Origin: VRUE01 sp963695835
GTDB taxonomy: Bacteria; Actinomycetota; Thermoleophilia; Solirubrobacterales; 70-9
DNA: 64,000 nt
Direction: 5' to 3'
Assembly (NCBI GenBank): GCA_963695835.1
Contig: CAVOHR010000001.1
Location: 992,001-1,056,000, forward strand
This document shows positions 7,945 through 17,373 of this stretch, piece after piece (within the stretch, counting starts at the first letter, position 1; every line of letters starts with the position of its first letter). Below the pieces are notes generated by a model. The model worked only from the letters and a program-made list of their open reading frames with translations. It searched no databases and had not been told where the DNA came from. The translations under genes were made by a program, and so were the position numbers.

Positions 7945-9075
7945 ATGCCGAGAGAGAGGATCTGGATCTTGAGGAAGGCGCGTGCGCTGACGGCGGCTCT
8001 GACGATCTCGGCGCTGGGTCTCGGCGCCTTCTCCTCCGCGGCGGCAGCCCTCCCGTCCGACTTCTGGGGAGTCGTCCCCCAGGCCTCCCCCGGCGCCGAG
8101 CAGTTCCAGCGGCTGAAGCGGGGCGGGGTCGAAAGCGTCCGCGCTCCGATCTCCTGGGGCGCGGTGCAGCCGCGGGCCGGCGGCCCGTTCGATTGGTCCT
8201 CGGTCGACGCGATCGTCAAGGGCGCGGTCTCGGCGCACCTCGACGTGCTGCCGTTCCTCTCCGGCGCCCCGACCTGGGCGGTTCCGGCCGACCGGCGCTA
8301 CGACAGCCCGAAGACGCTGCCTGTCCGCAACGGGCGGCAGCGCTCCGGCTGGACCCGCTTCGTCAAGGCGGCGGTCCTGCGCTACGGGCCGCGGGGGAGC
8401 TTCTGGGCCGAAGACCCGGAGGTGCCGAAGCGCCCGATCCGCGTCTGGCAGATCTGGAACGAGGAGAACTTCGAGTACTTCGTCGCGCGGCCGAACCCGG
8501 CCGAATACGGCAAGCTCGTGAAGCTCTCCTACGCGGCGGTGAAGGGCGCCGACCGCGGTGGGCGGATCGTCCTCGGCGGCCTCTTCGCGAAGCCGAAGGA
8601 GGCGACCTTCAAGCGCCGGCCGCCGCTGGCCTACTTCGCCACCGACTTCCTCGAGCAGATGTACGAGAGCACGCCGGGGATCAGGGGCAAGTTCAACGGC
8701 GTCGCGCTTCATCCCTACACCGGCAGCTACAAGCGCCTGACCCCCTACATCGAAGAAGTGCGCGACGTGCTGGAGGAAAACCACGACGCCGGCAAGACGC
8801 TCTGGCTGACCGAGCTGGGCTGGAGCTCCGAACACCCGACCCGCGGCAACTCCTTCGCCAAGGGGCTGCAGGGCCAGGCGACGCAGCTGAAGGGCGCCTT
8901 CCGCCTGCTGCGGGCGCATCAGCGCAAGTGGCGGATCGCCCGCGTCTACTGGTTCTCGGTCGACGACCAGGCCGGCTCCTGCAACTTCTGCGACGGCTCG
9001 GGCCTGTTCGGCGAAGGCTTCGAGCCGAAGCCGGCCTGGTACGCGTTCACGCACTTCACCGGCGGCAGGCCCTAA
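7945..9075 (+). CDS. Secreted glycoside hydrolase (GH39/GH-A clan, PslG-like)
   Basis: Predicted 376 residues. The N-terminus carries a signal peptide (ALTAALTISALGLGAFSSAA). The body reads as a TIM-barrel clan A hydrolase: FWGVVPQ at the mature start, VRAPISWGAVQP on an early strand, the acid/base motif VWQIWNEENFEYF (about residue 169), GVALHPYTG, and the nucleophile motif LWLTELGWSS (about residue 291). Two glutamates at the ends of strands 4 and 7 are characteristic of retaining GH-A enzymes. Being adjacent to polymerase and initiating-transferase genes suggests it trims or releases the polysaccharide made by this locus, as PslG does. The substrate cannot be inferred from sequence. Confidence 0.8.
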   Translation: MPRERIWILRKARALTAALTISALGLGAFSSAAAALPSDFWGVVPQASPGAEQFQRLKRGGVESVRAPISWGAVQPRAGGPFDWSSVDAIVKGAVSAHLDVLPFLSGAPTWAVPADRRYDSPKTLPVRNGRQRSGWTRFVKAAVLRYGPRGSFWAEDPEVPKRPIRVWQIWNEENFEYFVARPNPAEYGKLVKLSYAAVKGADRGGRIVLGGLFAKPKEATFKRRPPLAYFATDFLEQMYESTPGIRGKFNGVALHPYTGSYKRLTPYIEEVRDVLEENHDAGKTLWLTELGWSSEHPTRGNSFAKGLQGQATQLKGAFRLLRAHQRKWRIARVYWFSVDDQAGSCNFCDGSGLFGEGFEPKPAWYAFTHFTGGRP

Positions 9076-9119
9076 CCCCGCTCCAGCGCGCGGCGCGGGC
9101 GCAGCGTAGGATCGGTGGG

Positions 9120-12100
9120 TTGGCCACCGATGCGAAGACGAGCGTGGGATCCGACCCGCTGGCGCCTTTCAGCGCCCCGGTCAGGCGCTGGTTCGAGGGC
9201 TCCTTCGAGGCCCCGACGCCCGCCCAGGCGGGCGGCTGGGAGGCGATCTCCGGCGGCGCCAACGCGCTGATCTGCGCTCCGACGGGCTCCGGCAAGACGC
9301 TCGCCGCCTTCCTCTGGGGGATCGACCGTCTCTCGCGGATGCCGGAGCGCGGCCAGGGCGTGAAGATCGTCTACGTCTCGCCACTGAAAGCGCTCTCCTA
9401 CGACATCGAGCGCAACCTGCGGGCGCCGCTGCGGGGGATCGGCGCAGATACCCCGGCGCGTGGCCTCAAGGGCGCGCGAGCAGCAGGTGGAATCGGTGTC
9501 TCGGTCGGGCTGCGCACGGGCGACACCAGCCAGGCCGAACGGCGGGCGATGCGGAAAACGCCTCCCGACATCCTCATCACCACCCCCGAGTCCCTCTACC
9601 TGATCCTCAGCTCCGACGCGAGAGAGATCCTCACCGGCACCGAGGCGGTGATAGTCGACGAGATCCACGCCGTCGCCCAGTCAAAGCGCGGCTCGCACCT
9701 CGCCCTCACCCTCGAGCGCCTCGAGCACCACACCGAGGCGGACGGCCTTCAGCGGATCGGGCTGTCCGCCACGCAGCGGCCACTTGAGCGGATCGCTCGG
9801 TTCCTGGTGGGTCCGAAGCGGGAGTGCGAGATCGTCGACGCGGGGAGCAGCAAGGAGCTGGACCTGCAGATCGTCGTGCCGGTCGAGGATATGAGCGAAC
9901 CGGGAGCCGCTGCTTACCCGAACGCCGACGGCAATCCCGCCGACGGTGAGCCGCTCGCCCATCGACGCTCGATCTGGCCCGCGATCTACCCGGAGCTGCT
10001 GAAGCTGGTCCGCGAGCACAACTCGACGATCGTCTTCGTCAACGCCCGCCGAGGCGCCGAGCGCCTCGCGAAGCGCCTCAACGAGCTCGCAGCCGACGAA
10101 GCCCCCCAGGAGCTGCCGGCGACCGAGCACGCCGGTCACGACGCACCGACCGAGGCGCCGCCGGAGATCGCCCGGGCGCACCACGGCTCGCTGTCCCACG
10201 AGGAGCGCACGACGGTCGAGGAGCTGCTGAAGTCGGGACAGCTCCCGTGCCTGGTCGCCACCTCGTCGCTCGAGCTCGGAATCGACATGGGCGCCGTCGA
10301 CCTGGTGATCCAGGTCGAGTCGCCGAAGTCGGTCAGCCGCGGATTGCAGCGGGTGGGCCGCGCCGGCCACTCGCTGGGCGAGGTCTCGCGCGGCCGCATC
10401 TTCCCCAAGTTCCGCGCCGACCTGCTCGAGTGCGCGGTCGTCGCCCGCCGCATGCGCGAAGGCGCGATCGAGGAGACGGTCGTGCCGCAGAACCCGCTCG
10501 ACGTGCTCGCCCAGCACCTGGTCTCGATGGCGGCGCTCGACGAGTGGGAGATCGACGCGGTCGAGCGCCTCGTCACCGCCGCCGAGCCGTTTGGCGAGCT
10601 GTCGCGCGAACAGCTCGAGAACGTGCTCGACATGCTCGACGGCCGCTACCCCTCCGACCGCTTCGCCGAGCTGCGCCCGCGGATCGTCTGGGACCGCACC
10701 AGAGGGACGATGCACGGCCGCAAGGGCGCCCGCCAGCTGGTCGTCACCAACGCCGGCACGATCCCCGACCGCGGCCTCTACGGCGTCCACCTGCCGGACG
10801 GCCGCCGGGTCGGCGAGCTCGACGAGGAGATGGTCTACGAGGCGCGAGCGGGCCAGACCTTCCTGCTCGGCGCGACGACCTGGCGGATCGAGGAGATCAC
10901 CCGCGACCGGGTGATCGTCACCCCGGCTCCCGGCCTGCCCGGCGCGGTGCCGTTCTGGAAGGGCGACGGGGTCGGCCGCCCGGCCGAGCTGGGCCGGGCG
11001 ATCGGCGCCTTCGCTCGCGAGGCGGTCTCGCGCAAGCCCGAGGAGCTGGCGGGCGAGTACGACCTCGACCGCCGCGCCGCCGAGAACCTGGTCGCCTACC
11101 TGCGCGAGCAGCAGGCGGCGACCCGCGTCGTCCCCTCCGACGAGACGATCGTCGTCGAGCGCTTCCGCGACGAGATCGGGGACTGGCGCCTCTGCGTGCT
11201 GTCGCCGTTCGGCGGCCGCGTCCACGCCGCCTGGGGGCTGGCGCTCTCGCAGAAGATCCGCGAGGAGCGCGACCTCGAGGCCGACGCGATCTGGTCCGAC
11301 GACGGCATCGTCGTCCACCTGCCCGATGCCGACGACCCGCCGCCGGCCGACCTGGTGATGGTCGAGCCCGACGAGCTCGAGGACCTGGTCGTGCGCGAGC
11401 TGTCCGGCTCGGCCCTGTTCGGCGCCCGCTTCCGCGAGAACGCCGCCCGCTCGCTGCTCCTTCCCCGCGCATATCCGGGCAAGAGAACGCCGCTGTGGCA
11501 GCAGCGGCTGAAATCGCAGAGCCTGCTCGAGGTCGCCCGCGACTTTCCCCGCTTCCCGGTGATCCTCGAGACCTACCGCGAGTGCCTGCGCGACGTCTTC
11601 GACCTGCCGTCGCTGCGCCAGATCCTCGCCGACCTGCACTCGCGCAAGCTCGGCCTGGTCGAGGTCGAGACGCCGACCGCCTCGCCCTTCGCCTCCTCGC
11701 TGCTGTTCGACTACGTCGCCACCTACATGTACGAGGGGGACACGCCGAGCGCCGAGCGGCGCGCCGCGGCGCTGGCGCTCGACCGCGACCTCCTGCGCGA
11801 GCTGCTCGGCCAGGAGGAGCTGCGCGAGCTGATCGACCCCGAGGCGCTGACCGAGGTCGAGGCGCAGCTCCAGCACCGCACCGAGGGCGGGCGGGCGGCC
11901 GACCGCGACGCCCTCCAGCAGATCCTCCGCAACCTCGGCGACCTGACCGCCGCGGAGTGCGCCGAGCGGGTCGCCGAGGGCTACTCGGCCGCCTCGATGC
12001 TGGAGAAGCTGGTCGCCGAGCGCCGCGTCGCCAGGGTGCGGATCGGCGGCGGGGAGCGCCACATCGCCGCCGAGGACGCCGGCCTCTACCGCGACGCGCT

Positions 12101-13625
12101 CGGGGTGCCGCCGCCGCCCGGCCTGCCCGAGACCTTCCTCGGGGACCACCCCGACGCGATGCGCGCCCTGGTCCGCCGCTACGCCCGCACCCACGGCCCC
12201 TTCCCGACCGCCCAGCTCGCCGCCCGCTACGGCGTCGACCCGACGCCGGCGCTGCGCGAGCTGGAGCGCGAAGGGGCGATGGTCCGCGGCGAGCTGCTGC
12301 CCGGCGGCGGCGAGCGCGAGTGGTGCGACTCCGAGGTGCTGCGCCGCGTGCGCCGCGCCAGCCTCGCCCACCTGCGGCGCGAAGTCGAGCCGGCCGCCCG
12401 CGACCGCTTCGCCCGCTTCCTGCCGAGCTGGCAGAACGTCGACGCCCACCGCCCGGCCGGCGCCGGCCCGGACCGCCTCCGCGACGCGCTGGTGCCCCTG
12501 CAGGGCGTCGCCCTGACCCCGAAGGTCTGGGAGGGGGATGTGCTGCCGCGCCGCCTCGGCGCCTACTCGCCCGCCTGGCTGGACGAGCTCTGCACCAGCG
12601 GCGAGCTGGTCTGGATCGGCGCCGGCTCGCGCGGGCGCAGCGACGGCCGCGTCGCCCTCTACTTCCGCGAGGACGTCCGCCTCGCCGGCCCGCCGCCGGC
12701 CAACGCCAAGCTGGAGGCGTCCGAGGGGGCGCCGCAGGAGGCGATCTGCGAGCGCCTCGCCGCCGGCCCGTCGTTCTGGCTCGATCTGCTCGCCGACCTC
12801 GACTTCCCCGCCGAGGAGCTGCACGACGCGCTCTGGGACCTGGCCTGGTCGGGCGAGGTGACGAACGACGCCTTCGCGCCGCTGCGGGCGCCGCGCCTGC
12901 GCTCGGTGCCGGCTCACGAGCGGCGGGGCCGCCGCTTCGCCCGCCGCCGCTCCGGCGCCGGCGCCGCGGTGCAGGGCCGCTGGTCGCTGACCGCGCCGCT
13001 CTTCGCCACCGCGCCCGGCGCCGGCCCGAAGCTGCGCGCCCAGGCCGAGCTGATGCTCAAGCGCTACGGCATCGTCACCCGGGAGACGGTGCTGGCCGAG
13101 GGCGTCCCCGGCGGCTTCTCGACGCTCTACCCCGAGCTCGGCAACCTCAAGCTGCTCGGCACCGCCCGCCGCGGCTACTTCGTCGAGGGTCTGGGCGGCG
13201 CCCAGTTCGCCCTCCCGGGCGCGGTCGAGCGGCTGCGCTCGCTGCCCGAGACCGAAGGCGAGCTCCAGATCCTCGCCGCGACCGATCCCGCCAACCCCTA
13301 CGGCGCCGCCCTGCCCTGGCCGAAACCGCCCTCCGGCCGCCGCCCCGCTCGCGCCCCGGGCGCCCACGTCCTCCTCCGCGACGGCGAGCCGCTCGTCTAC
13401 GTCGAGCGCGGCGGACGCAGCATCCTCCGCCTCCGCGAGCTGGACGACTCGGAGCTGGCGGCAGCCGCCCGGGCCCTCGCCGAGGCCGTCTCCGCCGGCC
13501 GTCTCCCCAAGCTCGGCATCGAGAAAGTCGACGGCGAGCCGGCGATCGGCTCCGGCCACGAGCAGGCCCTCCTGAGCGCCGGCTTCAGCCGCGGCCCCCG
13601 CAAGCTCACCGCCTCGGCGCGATAA
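9120..13625 (+). CDS. lhr: Lhr-type large superfamily 2 ATP-dependent helicase
   Basis: Predicted 1501 residues, the usual length of full-length actinobacterial Lhr. Helicase core: Q-like APTPAQAGGWEAI, Walker A CAPTGSGKTLAAF (about residue 55), DEIH box VDEIHAVAQSKRG (about 180), SATQRP, FVNARRGAERLAKRLNE, and motif V/VI ATSSLELGIDMG and GLQRVGRAGH. The region after about residue 450 is the winged-helix plus Lhr-specific C-terminal extension. Mycobacterial Lhr is a 3'-5' translocase on ssDNA that unwinds RNA:DNA hybrids and is induced by DNA damage. I chose the TTG at 9120, which places the first motifs as in homologues; GTG 9144 is the alternative. The Crp-type regulator follows after 7 nt. 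Confidence 0.9.
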   Translation: MATDAKTSVGSDPLAPFSAPVRRWFEGSFEAPTPAQAGGWEAISGGANALICAPTGSGKTLAAFLWGIDRLSRMPERGQGVKIVYVSPLKALSYDIERNLRAPLRGIGADTPARGLKGARAAGGIGVSVGLRTGDTSQAERRAMRKTPPDILITTPESLYLILSSDAREILTGTEAVIVDEIHAVAQSKRGSHLALTLERLEHHTEADGLQRIGLSATQRPLERIARFLVGPKRECEIVDAGSSKELDLQIVVPVEDMSEPGAAAYPNADGNPADGEPLAHRRSIWPAIYPELLKLVREHNSTIVFVNARRGAERLAKRLNELAADEAPQELPATEHAGHDAPTEAPPEIARAHHGSLSHEERTTVEELLKSGQLPCLVATSSLELGIDMGAVDLVIQVESPKSVSRGLQRVGRAGHSLGEVSRGRIFPKFRADLLECAVVARRMREGAIEETVVPQNPLDVLAQHLVSMAALDEWEIDAVERLVTAAEPFGELSREQLENVLDMLDGRYPSDRFAELRPRIVWDRTRGTMHGRKGARQLVVTNAGTIPDRGLYGVHLPDGRRVGELDEEMVYEARAGQTFLLGATTWRIEEITRDRVIVTPAPGLPGAVPFWKGDGVGRPAELGRAIGAFAREAVSRKPEELAGEYDLDRRAAENLVAYLREQQAATRVVPSDETIVVERFRDEIGDWRLCVLSPFGGRVHAAWGLALSQKIREERDLEADAIWSDDGIVVHLPDADDPPPADLVMVEPDELEDLVVRELSGSALFGARFRENAARSLLLPRAYPGKRTPLWQQRLKSQSLLEVARDFPRFPVILETYRECLRDVFDLPSLRQILADLHSRKLGLVEVETPTASPFASSLLFDYVATYMYEGDTPSAERRAAALALDRDLLRELLGQEELRELIDPEALTEVEAQLQHRTEGGRAADRDALQQILRNLGDLTAAECAERVAEGYSAASMLEKLVAERRVARVRIGGGERHIAAEDAGLYRDALGVPPPPGLPETFLGDHPDAMRALVRRYARTHGPFPTAQLAARYGVDPTPALRELEREGAMVRGELLPGGGEREWCDSEVLRRVRRASLAHLRREVEPAARDRFARFLPSWQNVDAHRPAGAGPDRLRDALVPLQGVALTPKVWEGDVLPRRLGAYSPAWLDELCTSGELVWIGAGSRGRSDGRVALYFREDVRLAGPPPANAKLEASEGAPQEAICERLAAGPSFWLDLLADLDFPAEELHDALWDLAWSGEVTNDAFAPLRAPRLRSVPAHERRGRRFARRRSGAGAAVQGRWSLTAPLFATAPGAGPKLRAQAELMLKRYGIVTRETVLAEGVPGGFSTLYPELGNLKLLGTARRGYFVEGLGGAQFALPGAVERLRSLPETEGELQILAATDPANPYGAALPWPKPPSGRRPARAPGAHVLLRDGEPLVYVERGGRSILRLRELDDSELAAAARALAEAVSAGRLPKLGIEKVDGEPAIGSGHEQALLSAGFSRGPRKLTASAR

Positions 13626-13632
13626 TCGGGGC

Positions 13633-14334
13633 ATGGCGGATCCGGAGCAGAGCCTCAGCCCGGTCGAGTTGCTGCGCAGCGTGCCGCTCTTCTCCGACCT
13701 CGAGCAGGGCGAGCTGGATCGGTTCGCGCAGGTCGCCGTGCCCCGTAGCTTCCCCGCCGCGACGCGGGTCTTCCACGAGGGCGACCACTCCGACGCCTGC
13801 TACATCGTCCGCTCGGGCAGCTTCCGGGTGACGCGCGAGCACTCCGACGGGCGGGCGATCACCCTCGCCACGCTCGGTCCCGGCGACCTCTTCGGCGAGC
13901 TGGCGATGCTCGACGGCGAGGTCCGCTCGGCCAGCGTCGAGGCGCTGACCGACGGCGAGCTGCTGGCCCTGCCGGCAAGCGAAGTGCGAGCGCTGCTCGG
14001 TCGCCACCCGGAGATCACGGTGAAGCTGGTCGCCGCGCTGGTGCGGCGCCTGCGCGCGGCCAACGAGCGGATCTCGCGCCAGTCGTTCCAGACCGTGCCC
14101 AGCCGCGTCGCCGGCGTGCTCTCCCAGCTCGCCGCCGAAGAGACCCCCCGCGGGGCCGACGGGCGCGAGGTGACGATCCGCATGAACCAGGCCGACCTGG
14201 CGCAGCTCGCCGGCACCTCGCGCGAGAGCGTCAGCCGCTTCCTCGCCGAGCTGGAGCGTGCCGGCGTCGTCCGCCCCGGCCGCGGCCGGGTGACCGTCCT
14301 CGCTCCCGCCAAGCTGCGCAACTACATCTTCTGA
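13633..14334 (+). CDS. Crp/Fnr family transcriptional regulator
   Basis: Predicted 233 residues. The N-terminal cyclic-nucleotide-binding-type beta-roll (about residues 15-125) carries VFHEGDHSDACYIV, GPGDLFGELAMLDGEVRSAS and a LLALP strand; RSAS fits the phosphate-binding cassette of cAMP-type sensors. A long coiled helix (LVRRLRAANERI) links to a winged HTH with ADLAQLAGTSRESVSRFLAE as recognition helix. No Fnr-type cysteine cluster is present, so a cNMP-like effector is more likely than Fe-S; the effector is not determined. It sits 7 nt after the helicase gene and 29 nt before the methyltransferase, probably one operon. The ATG at 13633 is the only sensible start. Confidence 0.9.
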   Translation: MADPEQSLSPVELLRSVPLFSDLEQGELDRFAQVAVPRSFPAATRVFHEGDHSDACYIVRSGSFRVTREHSDGRAITLATLGPGDLFGELAMLDGEVRSASVEALTDGELLALPASEVRALLGRHPEITVKLVAALVRRLRAANERISRQSFQTVPSRVAGVLSQLAAEETPRGADGREVTIRMNQADLAQLAGTSRESVSRFLAELERAGVVRPGRGRVTVLAPAKLRNYIF

Positions 14335-14363
14335 GCATCGACTTCGACAACCTCCGCGCACGG

Positions 14364-14981
14364 ATGGTCGAGCGGCAGCTGCGGCGCCGCGGCATCCACG
14401 ACGAGCGCGTGCTGGCGGCGATGGGAGGGGTGCCGCGTGAGGAGTTCGTCGCCGAGCGCTTCCGCAGCCGCGCCTACGCCGACTCGGCCCTGCCGATCGG
14501 CGAGTCGCAGACGATCTCCCAGCCCTGGATCGTCGCCGCGATCTGCCAGGCGCTGGAGCTGGAGGGCGACGAGCGGGTGCTGGAGGTCGGCAGCGGCTCC
14601 GGCTACTCAGCCGCCGTGCTCTCCCGTCTCGCCGCCGCGGTGATCGGGATCGAGCGCCACCCCTCGCTGGCGGCGGAAGCGCGCCAGGCGCTCGAGTCGC
14701 TCGGCATCGGCAACGTCGAGCTGATCGTCGGCGACGGCAGTCGCGGCGTCCCCGACCGAGCCCCGTTCGAGGCGATCGCGGTCCACGCCACCGCGCCGGC
14801 CGCGCCGCAGGCGCTGCTCGCGCAGCTCACCCCCGGCGGCCGCCTCGTCGTCCCGATCGCCGCTGACGGCGCCGACATGCTGACCGTCTTCCGCCGCCGC
14901 GGCGAGGACCTGCTGGTCGAGGAGATCGGCCCCTGCCGCTTCGTGCCGCTGATCGGCGAGGAGGGCTACGGCCCGGGTTAG
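14364..14981 (+). CDS. pcm: Protein-L-isoaspartate O-methyltransferase
   Basis: Predicted 205 residues. It repairs isoaspartyl residues in aged proteins using S-adenosylmethionine. Visible family features: REEFV near the N-terminus, QTISQPWIVA (about residue 50), SAM motif I VLEVGSGSGYSAAVL (about 72), the acidic residue in GIERHP, and LTPGGRLVVPIA near the C-terminus. The frame is open upstream through SIDFDNLRAR, which resembles the N-terminus of other PCMTs, but the only codon there that could start it is a CTG at 14331 overlapping the Crp stop. Either translation starts at 14364 or a CTG is used. It ends just before the convergent RTX gene. Confidence 0.88.
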   Translation: MVERQLRRRGIHDERVLAAMGGVPREEFVAERFRSRAYADSALPIGESQTISQPWIVAAICQALELEGDERVLEVGSGSGYSAAVLSRLAAAVIGIERHPSLAAEARQALESLGIGNVELIVGDGSRGVPDRAPFEAIAVHATAPAAPQALLAQLTPGGRLVVPIAADGADMLTVFRRRGEDLLVEEIGPCRFVPLIGEEGYGPG

Positions 14982-14986
14982 AGGGC

Positions 14987-16780
14987 CTAGCGGCGCCCGC
15001 GTTTCCTGAGCACGTCGCCGCCGCCCTTGCCGAGCAGCGTGTCGCCGTGGTTGCCGACCAGCACGTCGCGCCCCGGCGATCCCTCGATCGACTCGACCGT
15101 GGTGTCGATGTGGCCCGGGGTGCAGGGGCTGCCGGAGCGGCTGACGGGTCCGCCGATCGCGGCGGTCACACCCGGGGTGAAGCGGAAGAAGTTGGCGTCG
15201 TCTTCGCCCGGGCCGCCGCTGTAGAGGTCGCCGTCGCAGGGGTCGCCGCCGACCATCACGTCGCCGCCGGGGCCGCCGACCATCGTGCTCTTGCCGCTGT
15301 TGTAGGGGACGGGCAGGTCGGTGCGGGCGCCGATCAGGGCGTCGTCGCCGGGACCGCCTTCGAGCACGTCGGGGTCGCTGTCGTCGCCGGCCTCGATCAC
15401 GTCGCCGCCCGGTCCGCCGCGCAGCCGGTCGGCGCCGGGGCCGCCTTCGATCCGCACTTCGACGCTCGCGGGGACGCTTTCGTCGACCGTGACCGAGTCG
15501 TTGCCGGCGCCGGCGTCGATCAGGATCGTCTGCACGTCGGCGGCGCAGAGCGCGCTGCCGCCGGAGGGCGTGCAGCCTTCGACGTTGGCCGCCGGGAAGG
15601 GGTTGCCGGCGTCGGTGACGACGTAGGCGCCGCCCTGCATCGAGAGCGCGATCGAGTCGTCGGCGGCGGTGCCGAGCACGCTCAGCGAGCCGCTGCCGTC
15701 GATGCTGCCGGCGCGGGCGACCGAGGGGCCGGCGACGCCCGGCTTCGGCGGTTCGCAGTTCTCGGTGAACGACGCGCCGCTGCAGCTCGCGCCGCCGGCG
15801 CCGCCGAGCAGCTGGTCGCCCCCGCCGCCACCCTGGAGGGCGTCGTAGCCGCCGCCGCCGTCGAGCCGGTTGGGGCCGCCGTCTCCGACCAGGGTGTCGT
15901 CGAAGGTGGAGCCGACGAGGTCCTCGATCCCGGGGCCGACGGTGTCGCGGCCGTCGCCGTGGGCGTACCCCGTGGCGAGGTCGACGGTGACCGCTTCGGA
16001 GGCGGTGGCGAAGGAGGCGATGTCGCGTTCGCCGGGGCCGCCGTCGAGCTTGTCGAAGCCGATGTCGCCGCGCAGCACGTCGTCGCCGTCGCCGCCGAAG
16101 AGGCTGTCGCTGCCGTGGCTGCCGAGCAGCAGGTCGGTGCCGCCTTCGCCGTTGAGGGTGTCGTCGCCGAGCCCGCCGTCGACCGTGTCGTTGCCTTCGC
16201 CGCCGTCGACCGTGTCGTTGCCGCGCCCGCCGTAGACCCGGTCTTCGCCGCCTTCGCCGTCGACGACCTTCTCGCTCGCCTTGCCCGCGTAGAGCACGTC
16301 GTCGCCTTCGCCGCCTTTCAGGGCGTCCGGGCCGCGGCCGCCGTAGAGGCTGTCGTTGCCGCCGCCGCCGACCTCGCTGTCGGGGCCCTTGGCGCCGAAG
16401 AGCCGGTCTTCGGCTTCGCCGCCGACCAGCGTGTCGCCGCCGGTTTCGCCGAGCAGGCGGTCGTTGCCTTCTTCGCCGAGCAGCTTGTCGTTGCCGTGGC
16501 CGCCGATCAGGGTGTCGTCGCCCGGCCCGCCGCAGATCGTGTCGTTGCCGTTCGGCCCGCCGAGGATCTTGTCGCCGCCGCCGCCGCCGTAGATCACGTC
16601 GCTCGCCTTCTTGCCGACGATCGTGTCGTTGCCCGGGGTGCCGACGATCGTCGCGTGCTTGCCGTCGCAGGTCGCCGCCGAGGCCTGCCCCGCGGCCGCG
16701 AAGAGGAGCAGGGCGGTACAGGTGACCGCGGTGAGAAGTCCGGTCGGGTGGAGCGAGGCGAATCGCATCGTTCTTCTCAT
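14987..16780 (-). CDS. Secreted RTX / hemolysin-type calcium-binding repeat protein
   Basis: Predicted 597 residues. An N-terminal Sec signal peptide (LLTAVTCTALLLFAAAGQAS) is followed from about residue 45 by many GGxGxDxUx nonapeptides (for example GGPGDDTLIGGHGNDKLLG, GGEGNDTVDGGLGDDTL), which form a calcium-binding parallel beta-roll. Two blocks are separated by an unrelated region (about residues 345-450), then further GGPGADRLRGG repeats to the end. No catalytic domain is recognised. Canonical RTX proteins use a C-terminal type I secretion signal; this one has an N-terminal Sec signal, as commonly seen in Gram-positive bacteria. A surface or matrix structural role is inference. The paralogous repeats make the locus prone to slippage. 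Confidence 0.88.
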   Translation of the reverse strand: MRRTMRFASLHPTGLLTAVTCTALLLFAAAGQASAATCDGKHATIVGTPGNDTIVGKKASDVIYGGGGGDKILGGPNGNDTICGGPGDDTLIGGHGNDKLLGEEGNDRLLGETGGDTLVGGEAEDRLFGAKGPDSEVGGGGNDSLYGGRGPDALKGGEGDDVLYAGKASEKVVDGEGGEDRVYGGRGNDTVDGGEGNDTVDGGLGDDTLNGEGGTDLLLGSHGSDSLFGGDGDDVLRGDIGFDKLDGGPGERDIASFATASEAVTVDLATGYAHGDGRDTVGPGIEDLVGSTFDDTLVGDGGPNRLDGGGGYDALQGGGGGDQLLGGAGGASCSGASFTENCEPPKPGVAGPSVARAGSIDGSGSLSVLGTAADDSIALSMQGGAYVVTDAGNPFPAANVEGCTPSGGSALCAADVQTILIDAGAGNDSVTVDESVPASVEVRIEGGPGADRLRGGPGGDVIEAGDDSDPDVLEGGPGDDALIGARTDLPVPYNSGKSTMVGGPGGDVMVGGDPCDGDLYSGGPGEDDANFFRFTPGVTAAIGGPVSRSGSPCTPGHIDTTVESIEGSPGRDVLVGNHGDTLLGKGGGDVLRKRGRR

Positions 16781-16934
16781 CGGCCGGTTCGCCGCCTGCT
16801 ACACCCGGCTGCAAACAAACGTCCAGACCCGGGCGGTTCGCTGCCGGATCGCCATCTCTCCCCAACCCGCAGCCGGCGCTGCCGTCACATACGCGCTGGC
16901 CGCGCACGGCGGGGTCAGATACTCTGGCGCCGCG

Positions 16935-17339
16935 ATGCGAGGCGGCGTCTACGTACTCAACTTCTACTCGACGATCTTCGTCGACCAGCTGAAGCGCGGC
17001 CGCAAGACCGCGACGATCCGGCTCGGCGACAAGACCGCCAAGTACGAACGCGGCCAGGTCGTCTGGATCACGGTCGGCTTTCGCCACAGCCCGCGCGAGA
17101 AAATCTTCGCCGCGGTGATCGACGACGTCGAGGTGAAGCGGGTCGGCGACCTCTCGCCGCGCGACATCGAGCACGACAACCCGGAGTTCCGCCGGCTCGA
17201 GGACGAGGTCAAATTCCTCGAGCAGATCTACGGCCGCACGATCGGCCCCGACGACATCGTCACGGTGATCCGCTTCTCGCAGATCGTCGAGCCGCCGGGG
17301 GCGCATTTCGGCAACGGGGAGACGCCGCGCCACAACTGA
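16935..17339 (+). CDS. ASCH domain protein
   Basis: Predicted 134 residues. LNFYSTIFVDQLKRGRKTAT followed by IRLGDK and QVVWITVG are the first strands of the ASCH/PUA-like fold (PF04266), with AAVIDDVEVKRVGDL continuing it. Family members bind RNA or nucleosides, and some have amidohydrolase activity on acylated cytidine. The frame is open upstream through the RTX gene on the other strand, so ATG 16935 is taken from where family similarity begins. A short promoter gap separates it from the divergent RTX gene, whose start is at 16780. The SRPBCC gene follows 34 nt later. Specific substrate unknown. Confidence 0.7.
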   Translation: MRGGVYVLNFYSTIFVDQLKRGRKTATIRLGDKTAKYERGQVVWITVGFRHSPREKIFAAVIDDVEVKRVGDLSPRDIEHDNPEFRRLEDEVKFLEQIYGRTIGPDDIVTVIRFSQIVEPPGAHFGNGETPRHN

Positions 17340-17373
17340 TCGCATCCTGCCGCTGATCCGTATCCCGCAAACG

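Noticed and set aside
9681..13634. 1317-residue minus-strand frame opposite the Lhr helicase
   Set aside because: Antisense shadow in high-GC DNA; no domains, whereas the plus strand has all helicase motifs.
15027..16780. CRISPR-like short repeats
   Set aside because: The periodicity is 27 bp coding for RTX nonapeptides, not repeats with unique spacers; no cas genes are seen.
15047..17356. Very long plus-strand frame opposite the RTX gene
   Set aside because: It is a shadow of the repeat structure; codon bias and signal peptide support the minus-strand RTX gene.
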